Program-made: the position numbers and the translations under genes
Notes under the pieces: model-generated
What the model was told of the DNA's origin: nothing
What the model saw: only the letters and a program-made list of their open reading frames with translations
Databases searched by the model: none
Part shown: positions 13,001 to 24,700 of the stretch, piece after piece
How the letters are laid out: every line of letters starts with the position of its first letter
How positions within the stretch are numbered: the first letter of the stretch is position 1
Assembly: GCA_023653785.1 (NCBI GenBank)
Contig: JAMKCH010035985.1
Span: forward strand, 1 to 64,000
Source of the DNA: Ophioderma brevispina
Lineage: Eukaryota; Echinodermata; Ophiuroidea; Amphilepidida; Ophiodermatidae
Direction: 5' to 3'
Length of the DNA: 64,000 nt

Positions 13001-13906
13001 AAATTCTATATCAAAACTATCCCCATCTGAGAGGAATGTATGGAACTTTTTTCTTTGGTACAAACTTGTGAAATTTCTAAATTTCCTATAGGAGCAAATA
13101 CGAACTTCAGCCTTTGTTTTATATTTAAATGTAAGCATATACAAATCGCCTTTTGTTTTCATTTGAAGTCATTTCTGTAGCAAATAAGAAAGGTGGTCAC
13201 TCTCTGAAATCTATTTCATGTTACTACATCACAGAAAATATGTATGTTGTTGCATCGTAAAGGGACACTGCCACATTCGGCATATAGGGCACCCTCTTTT
13301 TTTGTCAAATTGAAGTGCTTGCATGTTTGTGTGTCTTTTACATGTTTAACCCCTCACTTGAAATGACGGTCTTTGTGTTGAATTAGTATTTTAAATAAAT
13401 GACTCCGGAGTGATTGTATTCCATTGGCTTAGTTTGTACTACTGAAATGTAAGAAAATACATATCAAAGTGGTGAATTTCCCTGCAAACCCTTCAAACTG
13501 GGTCCATGGCCACCTTATTTATGTTATCATTACCCAAGGTTTTTCTGGATTTACTATGATATGTAAATTTAACTAGTATAAAACAAAAAACCTTTTGACT
13601 GAAATGAAATAAAAAGCTTGAAATGACCACTGACATTGACTTGAACTATTCCCTTCTAGTGACTATGTTAATCATTCCATTGGGGGTAAAACTGCTTTTT
13701 TAGTGCTCAATGCAAGTCCCAATCTATCCATTTGAGCTCTTTAAGGAAGTTGGTATTTCGGTGGAAAGTGCCCTGTGTCCCCTTTACGACCCCCATTTCG
13801 TGCGTCTCTCCAGCAGTTCCTAACCCCCATTTGAAACACAATTCATTCTAAAGGTCCCTTATTGGAATGTTTGCCCCTCATAAGCCACACCACCATCCCG
13901 GGGATC

Positions 13907-14322
13907 AAAAAAAAACTTGACCCTGATTGTGTCCGCCATTTTGAAATTTTAAGTACATATAGCCAGCATATTTGGTATCATCTGAAAGCTGGGTTTAGTA
14001 TCTTTAATTTACTGCAATATCATTCTCTGGTTAGGTATCGACCGAGCTCACAGTTGTTGGAATCAGTAGTCGTTTTCTGCTCTGTCCACGGAATTCACAT
14101 TGAAATGAACGCGCTTTCACTAAGGAACTCAGTGTCCAGAGAAAATCAGGCTATTTATTCCCTGCAGTTATGGATTCGAAAGACTGTTCTCGGTCCTATA
14201 CTTAACCGCTTGGAATGATCTTTGCAGCAGTTAAAGATAATTAAATAAACTTTCCGCAATACCATATGTTAGATATATATTATTTAAATTAAAAATGGCG
14301 GACACAACCGGGTCGTGTTTTT
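13907..14322. repeat. Short inverted repeat inside the 5.7-kb element
   Basis: Arms of about 40 bp (13,907-13,952 and 14,278-14,322) share TTGTGTCCGCCATTTT in inverted orientation. They may be the ends of a small nested element. Confidence 0.5.
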
Positions 14323-14814
14323 TTACTCACCTGTATTCAACATCTCAATTCCAAAACCCCACTGTTTGCATACCAATCATTTTCTCAGCCCCTAATGTTC
14401 GAAATCAGGACCGCTCGGCACATACCTACCTGAAAAACTGTTAAGTGCCCCGGAAATTATACTCAAACCGAAGGGTGGTGTACATTTCAATGTATACAAT
14501 TAAAATATGTAGTCATTTTCTCTAGGAGCATCGCGTACATACATCGGGGGAGGACACCATGACCATTTACAAGTCCTTTTTTGTGATGGGTGCTTGAGTT
14601 AAAAATAGGATTTTACATGCCAAATTAGAAAAAGAAATGATATCTTATCTGTCAATTTGGCAGTGGTTGTAAATAGTGTACAATTTTTAATTTTCAAGCA
14701 TGGCTACTAGGCCCCCTCGTTGGATTTTTAAAGGTCAACATGGTCCGCAATTTGTATACCTATTCCAGTTTTGATTTTCCTGACAAAACTAGGAATGAAT
14801 ACCCAATGCTGTTC

Positions 14815-15351
14815 CTTATCGGTCCTGTGGGTTGCCAGAAAATATGGCAGTATCTCTTTTTTCACAAGATGGCTTTGTCTCCATCTTGATTTTGAGACCC
14901 AGACGTCTCAAATGACTACCATTTACAATCTATTTGCTTCTCATTTCCAAATTATAGGAAAAACAACTTACTTGTCAGTCTACAGACTCTGTGCAAAACT
15001 ATTTATAGAATATACATTTCCAAGGTGATATGCGGCAGCCATCTTGGATTTAGAGATCAAGATGTGGCACTTATCTGTAATACACTCACTCCAGCTGATC
15101 TGTTGTGCTAGAAATAGTGTGAAACGACACTTCATGCATCATTGGTACTCACTGGTTTCTCAAATAATCCTTTTTTATTATGAAAATGGCGCGGCGGCCA
15201 TTTGAAAAACGCTCTGTAAAAAAGTTAGCCGTCAGTTCTGGGAGGTGTATAGGAGCTATTTTTTGTTAAAATGGTCCTCTTGCCAAATCCCATCAGAAAA
15301 AAGGTATCCCTAAAAATGGTCACGGAATCTCATGAAAATGAACCTCTACTA
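14815..15351 (-). repeat. Right terminal inverted repeat of the 5.7-kb element
   Basis: Reverse-complement partner of the left arm. GTTAGCCGTCAGTTCTGGGA at about 15,223 pairs with the inverted form at about 9,737-9,757. Confidence 0.85.
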
Positions 15352-15354
15352 CAA

Positions 15355-16880
15355 TGTGCCCCATCAGAATAGCTGGAAAGTTGAGGCAGCAGTTATATAA
15401 TACCGATACGAGTTTTTCCAAAGTGATGAGATTTAGCAGGCAAACTTGAAACATAATCAGCTGGTTCATCAGTTGCGATGTAATCAGAAGAGCTGTGAAC
15501 AGTTAAGTTACTGATACTGTCAAGCTGAGGGGATGTTGAAGTAACAATGTTAGTTGGTTACTTGATGTGGGGAGACACAATCAAAACACTGCCATAGTGA
15601 AGGAAACATCAACTTGATAGGGAATCCCAGTCCCTTATCATGGTGATAGCTCATTGATTCACATTAAGGACAGTCCAATTGAGGCACTACTCAAATGATG
15701 GCGGTATGTTTCAATGATCAGGGTGGAGATTCTGGCAGAGTGCTACCAAGCAACATATAAGTTTAACGATTTAGAGAATATTCAAACTATCACATTTTCA
15801 CACAGTCACAACCAACTAGTGGAGTCAGCACATTAATCAGTGGACCAAATGATATAAAATCAGGTGTGGAAAGTGAAGCTGTAGTCGAGAGCATTTAAGT
15901 GAGTTTTCTGAGAGCTGATGTAGAGCTGATCCACACACATCAAGCAGCTGTGTATCAAAAAAAAACCGTAGAGACACTTGGATTATAATCCGAATAAGAT
16001 AATCTATATACATGGGAGTCATACATTTCGTATTTTATCACTGCTTTTTATCGGTAAGATACGACTTTGAACGGATGCGGATTTACTTTTACTAGTGTAG
16101 ATAGATAGAACAGGCGAAATGTGATCATAACGGTTGGTGTCAAAGTGACAAGTCTCGCTGCTGGTTCTGTACCGTTGTGAAGGTGCCAACTGACTGAAAG
16201 GAAGCCACCACAATTAATTAAGTCTATTCTAGTGGACACAAGAGAATGAACTTAGCGTTCGGTGGTAGGTTGATATAAATACCTACAGAGCGTGCATTTG
16301 AAGTGTCTATCCAATGTAACACCAAGATCCCCAGCACCAGCAAAGTCCCGTGTGTCTGGATTACACCAACCTCAGGTTACGCACTGCTGCCATTTCAAAC
16401 ACGGACATTTACTTCGCATTCCCCCAAGAAAATCGATGACCGTGTAGAATTATTTGTCTAAATGTTCCTTTTATACCACCCGAAGCCGTTCAACAGTAAA
16501 ACTTCTAACCGGTCACATATTTTGTTTAAAACCTATAATTAAACCCGAAAATACCAATTTCCACAGACGCCACTAAAGTCTGTTGAAGAGACCTATTTTG
16601 AAACAATGACACTCACGAAACATAGCTCAGCCGGGATGTTGTCGGTCTGCTTGTGCCCAAGATCCGTCAGAGTATGCGTTTAGAATTCTTGCATCACCGC
16701 TACAATAGGTGGTAGACTGGAATTGAAGGCGTGCGATGCTTAGAATAAAATTGCACATCCCGTCTTCGAATCATTCAGCATAAAGCTATGGGTGATGGCT
16801 CAGTCATAGCAATATCCCTGTGGTACAGGATCCCAACCCTAAGGAGTACCTAAGAGGCTAGGTTTCCACATCCGGCGTAC
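15355..16880. other. Repeat-like sequence, no gene recognised
   Basis: Only short broken open frames. Some minus-strand reading (16,019-16,239) might be the upstream part of LINE A separated from it by the 5.7-kb element, but similarity is too weak to claim. Confidence 0.35.
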
Positions 16881-18373
16881 AACTTTTTCACGACCCAAGC
16901 AACAGACTAGTTTCTATTCTGGAAGGTTGCATACTACTACAAATCCGACCTTTGCTTTTGCAAAATGACACCATCTCTGATTCACCGTACTGTTTCTCGA
17001 CCCGCTCCCGAAGTCCCACACAGACCATCACTGATCGCTCAGGGACAAGCCTTGCCAAGTCTGTACCAACAACCATTGAAAAAGTAGGAACTTCGAATCA
17101 TACTGGACCGAACAGTTTCAAACCTTGTAGATTCGAAGTGCCCAACCTTCCGACACCCACCTCCTCCAACCTTGACAATTACACCCACTGTTTAAACTCT
17201 TTATTAATATAGCAAGAAGACCATCCCACGTGGCTGTCGTCGCAGTTATATCGCATCCTGGGATGAGGAATATGATACTCTTTACAAGATTTCCTGCATT
17301 CTGAACCGGGGAAGAAACGTCTCCAAGCCTTCAGCTCTGACAACTGCTTGGACAGGACACGCCCGTGAGTGCTGGGATGAGACGCACAAGTAATTGATTC
17401 ACTCACGTCCAGCAGGAAGGTCTGTAAGACTATAAACCGCCTCACCGCAGAATTTCGCAAACCATCAATGTCCATTGACTGCCAACTCAATTGCTGCACA
17501 ACTCCTCGCAAATGGTCCGTTTTAAGAACATGATAGGCTAGGACACTCTCGTATTTCAAAAAAGAGATCACCAAACTTCATCGAGCCCCGCGTGACGGGT
17601 GCTTTCAACTCCTCTCACTAGATGAGCTTACCTCTGCTATCAGCCAACTAAGAGTGGAAAGGCCACAGGGGCCTGATAACAACCAGCGGAGTTCCTGATG
17701 CGATGCGGCCCGCGATGTCTAGAATGGCTCCAGGAGTTTTTACACTCTTGCCTTACCAACCAGTCCCCTACCCGATCTGGAGGAGTCTACCATCATTGCA
17801 CTCCCCAAATCCAAACCAACCTGTCGACAACCCCAAGAACTACCGCCCAATATCACTCTGTGTGTCTCCTTCAAACTCATTGATAGGAGCTCCGGGCCCG
17901 GCTGGAGCCCTCGTCGAACCCCATCTGTTGTGCGAACAAGCATGATTTCGGCGTGGCCAGAGCACTGTCAACCAGATTGTAAACGCATAATATATTGAGA
18001 AAGCTTGAAGCGTTCGTAAGGCAGGCGTCATTTTGGTGGACCTTACTGCACCATTCGACACCGTGTGGCACCAGGGCCTGACACTCAAGTTTCTCAGGAC
18101 CATCCCGGATCGTCACCTTGTACAATTCATTATGTAACATGCTTGCAAACCGTAGCTTTATTCTCAAGACCAGCGATGGGCAGAGTAGTCGTCTGCGTCG
18201 TCTGAGGAACGGAGTACCACAAGGATCTGTACTGGCTCCCATGCTGTTCAACTTGTATATTAGCGATTTACGTCAAGCAACATCTAGACAATATGGCTAC
18301 GTCGACGATCTTGCCCTTCTCCACTCGGACAGCAGCTGGACAGAAGTAGAAAGTACACTTACTGCAGATAACA

Positions 18374-18760
18374 TAGCATAAGCATTTATATAGCGCTTTT
18401 ACATAACTGAACAAAGCGCTTAACAGTCAGAATAGCAGAAAAGAAACAATAAATAACATGGAAAAAGAGTGAAATTCATACATTAGGATACAGATATGTT
18501 TTGAGGTTGTTCTTAAAAACTTGAATACTACTAGATTGTCTGAGTGATTGAGGCAAGTGGTTCCAAAGCGTTGGTGCACTGTTTGCAAAGGCTTTGTCAC
18601 CTGCAGCAGTATAAGTTCTATTACAAGTAAGTCTGGTGTTATCCTTGTGGGAACGGAGATATGTAGTGCCAATTGAAGGTCTAAACAAATAAGCAGGTGC
18701 TAAGTCATTGAGTAATTTATAAATAAGTAAAAGAATCTTGTATGTGATTCTTTCCTTTAC
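18374..18760 (-). mobile_element. LINE 3' fragment (LINE F, CR1/L2-like) inserted in LINE D
   Basis: The minus strand encodes the LINE C-terminus YLRSHKDNTRLTCNRTYTAA, then TLWNHLPQSLRQSSSIQVF and LKTYLYPN. It is followed by a 3' end with AAGCGCTATATAAATGC. It splits the RT reading of LINE D between TLTADNIA and LLAAYLKTW, so it is younger than LINE D. It is the same family as the fragment at 19,930-20,565. Confidence 0.85.
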
Positions 18761-18970
18761 ATGGCCCTACTTGCAGCATATCTCAAGACTTGGAGACTGA
18801 AGCTGAGCGAAGCCAAGACCACCGCTACTGCCTTCCACCTCAACACCAAAGAGGCTCATCGCCAGCTTCAAATCAACCTCAATGGAGCGCCTCTGCCATA
18901 CAATCCTACACCAACCTATCTGGGAGTGAAGCTTGACCGGTGTGAAAGTAATCATAGTCCGGCAGGTATC

Positions 18971-19092
18971 ATAGTCCGGGCTCCATAGACGACAACGGAA
19001 TAAAGCGCGAAACTAATGTTGCGTGAAGAGTCAACTGACTCGAATGCCCTATTGTTCACCATTGTTCCCGGACTGTGAGCCCGGAGGACTAT
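18971..19092 (-). repeat. MITE copy C inserted in LINE D
   Basis: A 122-bp element bounded by ATAGTCCGGGCTC and its near-inverse GAGCCCGGAGGACTAT. It interrupts the LINE D protein after TYLGVKLDR. It is the best preserved copy of the five-member family. Confidence 0.85.
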
Positions 19093-19929
19093 ACCTCCTG
19101 CCACACCGGCAGCGTACTTACCGGCAGCATCTCGAGTCCGTATGCGCCAAGGTATCTTCGAGGAATAACCTCCTATGCCGACTTGCTGGTTCCTCATGGG
19201 GTGCCAGCCAACGACTCTACTCACCACCGCCTTGGGTCTGGTTTACAGCGCTGCTGAATATGCCGCCCTAGCATGGTGCAACAGCTCTCACACAAAGAAG
19301 CTGGACAGAGTAGTCAACGAGACCTTGAGAACCATTACTGGTTGCCTCCGTCCTACTCCATCTGAGTTTCTACCAGTGCTTTCAGGCATTGCACCTGCAG
19401 TGCTTCGGAGAGAACACCACACGTACAAACTAGCGAATAAGGCTCTGCTGGACAACAAGCACCTGCTGCATAACACTGTCAACGAATCACTCCAGCCCGG
19501 CAGACAGACACTGCTCTCGTCGACCCTTCTGTCGACACGCTGCTAAACTCTCCAGCTCCCCATTCAACATCTTACAGACATGGAATACTGCCTGGCTAGA
19601 TACTCCAAGACCAGATCAACTCACTATTAGACCTATGACAGAACTACCACCTGGTAGCAATCTTCCGCGCAAGGAATGGGTCACCTTAAACCGGATTCGC
19701 ACAGGAGTCGGTCGCTTCAACAGCAATATGCACCGATGGGGGCTGCGGCCATCGCCAGCCTGCCAATGTGGTTCTCCATCACAGACTGCGGATCACATTC
19801 TCAAAGTGCCCTACCTTTCGTCCACCGGTGGACATAGACTTCTCAAACCCCAACCAATCAACAGTGAGCTGGCTCCACCGTTTACAACACATTTAGCTGC
19901 TGCCTCATACGCAAGAAGAATTCTGTTCG

Positions 19930-20565
19930 CTCACTTGTTATATCTCGTGTAGATTATTGTAATTCATTGTTATATGGAATGACAGCTAAAGACACACAGA
20001 AACTACAGACAATACAAAATAGAGCGGCCAGACTAATTTTCAAGGCAAACCGTATGGATCATACCTCTCCTCTCCTGAAAGAACTTCACTGGCTACCAGT
20101 TCGTAAACGCATCGTCTACAAATTACTCGCAAATAAAACTAAACAGCAAACAACTCCGACTTATATACAAAATCTCATAAGATCTCATGATTACTCAAAA
20201 GGTAGCATGTTCCTTCGATCTCATGCAGACAACATTCTCCTTACTTGCAATAGAACTTATACAGCATACGGTGACAAAGACTTCTGCAATTCTATGCCAG
20301 CTCTTTGGAACAAATTACCTTTTTCACTTCGTTCATATCACCATCTTGCAAGTTTCAAATCTAAATTGAAAACATACTTATTTCCTAAATAATTGTCTGT
20401 GTAAAACAAGTAATTTTCATATGTTTTATAGCCTAAGTTGTAGCCTAAATTGTAGCCTATGTTGTAGCTTAAGTTGTACTCTAAGACGGTCATGTTAAGC
20501 GCTTTGATCATTCATTTGCTAAGGCGCTATATGAATGCCATTTATTATTATTATTATTGTTATTT
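19930..20565 (+). mobile_element. LINE 3' fragment (LINE E, CR1/L2-like)
   Basis: The plus strand encodes VISRVDYCNSLLYGMTAKDT, IQNRAARLIFKANRMDHTSP and LLKELHWLPVRKRIVYKLLA. It ends with LWNKLPFSLRSYHHLASFKS and LKTYLFPK, the usual C-terminus of CR1/L2-type LINE proteins. The 3' end carries AAGGCGCTATATGAATGCC and a TTA microsatellite tail at 20,541-20,560. It is 5'-truncated and lies directly after LINE D. Confidence 0.9.
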
Positions 20566-21579
20566 AATCCAAGATGGCCGCCAAACGGATCCCTTGGGAC
20601 AATATATGATTTTGGTAACATCAGAATTCTTGAAGAAGATGGCATAGTTGTGCTAAAAATCGATCATGTTAGGATTTAGTTTTAAGGATGGAACCCGTGT
20701 AATCATGCTAGACTAAAAGATCAAGCTTTCACCAATGTCGCTGTGAGGTACACAGATATACAAGGGGAAAAATAGCCATCCGTGTATGGAACATAATACA
20801 TCATTTTTACCAAAACATTAATTGTATATTCCCTTACAAACCGCCCCAGCGCCACGGAAAAGTTCGCATCGAAGGCGAGTTAAATTCGTTGTTCAAATGA
20901 TGTTCAATGGTCTTCATGAAACGAGTGTTTTATGCTTCGTTTCACCTTAAAATGTAAAATGTGGGACACTTTTGCAGAGTTCGGTGGTTCATTTCCTTCA
21001 AAGTGTACATTTGTGAGTGATTGAAATGACGTAAGCGATGGAGATAAACATAATTGCTCACAATATCAGCATCGGTCCTGAAGCGACTGTGTGAGACTAG
21101 TAAATTTTATGAATTTGTGTACCTTGCCAACCAAATCGGTCAAAGTCCACTTTTTAAAACGCGCTAAAAATCGTCGCTCTGCGAAAAAAGGTTTTAGTTA
21201 TAGAGAGGGCCCCGCCGTGAGGTTTGGTTTTTCGATTATTTCGCCATCAATCTGTTACTTTGAATACACTTTTGCAGTAGATAAATGTAAAGCGTATGTG
21301 ATGACATTTTAATGTTAAGATCTGAAACTATTCTCCAAAGAAGTGCATCTTCAGAAACTATTTCTTTATCCTCATGTTAGGATCACGAAAGTCACATCAT
21401 TAATAACTAAAATAATTTTAAAGATTTTTTTACGTGAAAGGGAACCTTTTCGCGGTGAGACCATTTCCATTCTTACAAGTATTGAGCCGACGATATTTTT
21501 CTGAGACAAATTTAAGGAATAATTATTTTGAAACTAAGCTTGGCTTGGTGGTGAATACTAAAACACCGAAGATCGCGGG
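20566..21579. other. Presumed upstream region of the RFX6-like gene
   Basis: No repeat or RNA was recognised. If 21,580 is the first coding exon, the promoter and 5' UTR should lie here, but no specific element can be named. Confidence 0.3.
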
Positions 21580-21776
21580 ATGAAGTCATCATTAGGTGAA
21601 GCTGAAGGCCCGCGAGATGCCAAAGTACATGAAGAAATCTCAGCTGCAATACCGCGGGCTACTTCCTTGAAACGGACGGTTAGCGTGATAGTCATGGACA
21701 AACTGCCTTGGAACCTCCTCCGAAAACAACGCGATTGGACCACTATCAGAAAGACATCGATCCTGGTAAGTCGTGG
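21580..21776 (+). CDS. RFX6: Candidate first coding exon of the RFX6-like gene
   Basis: An open frame starts with ATG at 21,580 and reaches a strong donor (CTG|GTAAGT, GT at 21,777). The segment is CpG-rich compared with its surroundings, as 5' exons often are. The last part also reads openly in another frame, ending in [10 protein letters not shown] plus one base. Joined to the next exon at 26,932 this would continue as [12 protein letters not shown] with matching phase. Going from the ATG frame to this frame needs one indel near 21,685. No RFX domain lies here, so the assignment rests on position, donor, phase and composition only. It could instead be an unrelated open frame. Confidence 0.42.
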
Positions 21777-24700
21777 ATTTGTAAACAAAGTGAAATTCTG
21801 TCTATTTATATTTATTTCTTGTCTTTTTAGATTTTAAATATGGTTACATTATTGCCGTGCTGTATTTTAAAATGTTTTGTGTTTATACCCGGTTTTTATA
21901 CTTTTTGGTGCATACTTTTCCCCAAATTGGTAGATGCTGATAATTTGGAACTGCAATTTGGAACCTTTTGAAGAAAGACTCCATGTAAATATTTGCTCTG
22001 TTAGTTTTGTTTGGCTTGCACACACGATTGTGATTTGTAATCAACGGGAGTGTGAGGGGTAACACCAATTGAAGTTTACTCTGCCTGTGATGTTTACTTT
22101 ATATTGCACAAGTGTATGTAGATAATAAACGAACAGTTTTCCATCCTTATTCAGTTTGGCATGATCACCAAAGGACCCAGATGATGGGTATAAAATTTTC
22201 TTCACCTACAGTTGAATTGTTTTCGTCCCGATGTTAGCCCTATCTTCATCTCAATTATCGCGACTAATGCGTATTTAAACCATTGCTATGACGTCATTTC
22301 TTTGTTTGTAATGTTGATTATTTTCTTACGAATCCACACTTTTCTGCACGAATCTACACTATAGATTCGTGCAGGAAGAAAGTGTGATTCTATAATGAAT
22401 AAACAGGACAACAAAAGAATGACGCGCTAGCAATGGTTTAAATTACAAATAAACAATGGAAAAGTGCATTACATGCGTAGAAAACAACAACAGAAAATTA
22501 TAAAAGCATACGTCACCAATAACGTTATGAACATTATGGTTCTGTAATACATGCTTAAGTTGAGCAATTATGTTTCATCTTTTTTAGGAAAATCATTGCG
22601 GCCCCGTACATTTGTTGCCACGTTTAGAATAACGTATATAACCAATTTGTACACGGTGGTTATAATTTTTGTTTCAAGTGCAATAATTATACACCTGTCA
22701 TTCGGTATATATGTACCTGTACTTCAGTAGTGTTTTTTTTTCAATTGTCCAGTGAAGTAAAAAATCGAGCAAGCCTGAAATGGCTAATAGTAGGCCTATA
22801 CAAGTAATGTTAATATTTAATTAATAGTGTACTTTGGTCGTTGTTGGTTTGCTTGTTTATTTCAATGTAATTTTTCGCTATGGTTTTAAGTTTGTCAGTG
22901 ACGTAAAATCGAGCAAGTTTGTAAATGGCCATAGTAGGCCTATACAAGTTATAGTAATATTTTATTTTTTTGTTTGTTTTTTGTTTTTGAATTTTTTTTG
23001 CTTGCTTTATATTTTAAACTTTAGTTTCCAAATGGAATTTTCTTCTGCGAATGAGTAACAATTTAAGCCTATGTTAAGCTTACATATAAAGATTTAATGT
23101 AGATTTTTTTCCACATTAAACGAATCATGAAAAGTCAGGTCATTGTTTAGGTTTAAGGAATCGTTAGAGTTGTTAACTTGTCATCGGTTATATTGCCCCT
23201 TAATGTGCAAAATTACGAGAATTGGTTATTATTGATTCATTTTTGTCACTCATCTTGCTACGTTATTTCATATGATAATGATTAGGCCTGGGTATATTAT
23301 CCATTCTCTAACGGAAACAGCAAATTGCACTCTTAATATAAATTACTCAGTCTTATACAAATATTCCATATAAACATCGTTTTGACCGAGTTAGTCAAAA
23401 AATGATGTCTAGTTATAGGTTTATAGGCTCAATGTAGAAGTTGACTAATTTATTTTCACAATGGAGGTCCTATATTATATAGGGCGCTTCACAAAAGATT
23501 AGGGCACAAGGGAGTCACAGAATGTAGAGGGACTTCAGGAAAAATTGGACCACATAAAAATTTTGAGGAATTACTCACGCCAAACAAAATATACATTATA
23601 TTTGACATTGATCTTAATAATAAAGGCAAAAGCTATCTCAGCTTTCTTTTACTGATTACTACTGTGTTTGAAGTAATAAAGGCTCTGTGATACCCTGAAT
23701 TTTGTTTCTACGTTCCTTTAGCTATTTGACGGCCATTTTTAATTGGTCGATAAACTAAAATAGCAATATAATAAAACGCGATTTTAAAAACATTTGTGCC
23801 CACCTTAGCGCATGAAACTGAGACACAATTTTGGGCCTAAAATATTCACGCGCGCACCTTAGGACTGCATTTTGACAAGTCCGTATCCTTGGCCCTTTTC
23901 CGGAGGAATAGTAAAACTTCCAAAAAACCCTTGTCCCGTTCGCTTGTAAATATATTCCAAAAGTATAATGATATGCATTGCATTGGTATCCTGTTTCTTG
24001 AATATCAGTGTTGCCGTATTTCTCTTAGTAAATCAACTCCCCGCAATTGCTTTCGAAGACATGTGTTTATATTTGTAATTCCAAGATAACGTATATCCAC
24101 CATATATCCATTGGGTAGTACAAATTTCAAAATCAAACCTTGTCCCGTATAGCTTGGTAAATATTCCAAAAGTAAATGATCTGCAGTGAGCTGGGTATCT
24201 GGTTTCTTGAAATATTCAGTGTTGCCGTATTTATCCGTCAATCAACTCCCCGCAAGTGCTTTCGAAGACATGGTTTAATTTGTTAAGTTCCAAGATAACG
24301 TATATCCACCAATATCCATTGGGTAGCCTAAATGTTCAAATACGAACCTTGTCCAGTATAGCTTGGTAAATATATTCCAAAGTAAATGATCTGCAGTGAG
24401 CTCGGTATCTGGTTTCTTGAATATTTAGTGTTGCGCATATTTTTCAGTAAATCAACTCCCCGCAAAGTGCTTCGAAGATATGGTTTAAATTATAATTCCA
24501 AGATAAACAATCCACCATTTATCCATTGGGTAGTAAATTTCAAAATCAAACCGATTGTTCCGTATCGGCGTGGTAAATATATATTCCAAAAGTTATATGA
24601 CATGCAGTGAGCTGGGTATATGGTTTCTTTAAGATTTAGTGTGCCGTATTCTTCAGTAAATCAACTACCCGAAAGTGCTTTCGAAGATATGTTTTAATTT

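Larger units (their letters stand above)
9624..15351 (+). mobile_element. 5.7-kb element with ~535-bp terminal inverted repeats
   Basis: The two ends, TAGTAGAG...CTCTACTA, are inverted copies extending about 535 bp inward (roughly 9,624-10,160 and 14,815-15,351). Matching landmarks include GACCATTTTTAGG, AGCTCCTAACACCTCCCAGA, CTAGCACAACA and GAGATACTGCCATATTTTCT. The arms differ by many substitutions and small indels, so the copy is old. The outer flanks share CAA (9,621-9,623 and 15,352-15,354), a possible 3-bp target duplication. The middle carries remnants of a transposon-type protein at 12,340-13,000. No known transposase motif was recognised elsewhere inside. Confidence 0.85.
16885..19905 (+). 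mobile_element. Non-LTR retrotransposon (LINE D), interrupted twice
   Basis: Plus-strand LINE fragments in order. Endonuclease end and linker (HRPSLIAQ, FESYWTEQFQTL) are at 17,000-17,130, then KKTIPRGCRRSYIASW at about 17,215. RT motifs include NYRPISLCV near 17,840, DLTAPFDTVWHQGL near 18,040, NGVPQGSVLAPMLFNLYISD at 18,206 and YGYVDDLALLHS (catalytic YVDD) at 18,294. The reading resumes after 18,761 with LLAAYLKTWRLKLSEAKTT and TYLGVKLDR. It resumes again after 19,095 with KKLDRVVNETLRTITGCLRP, and ends with RIRTGVGRFNSNMHRWGLRP and CQCGSPSQTADHIL. It is of jockey- or I-like type. Insertions and frame breaks make it inactive. Confidence 0.88.
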
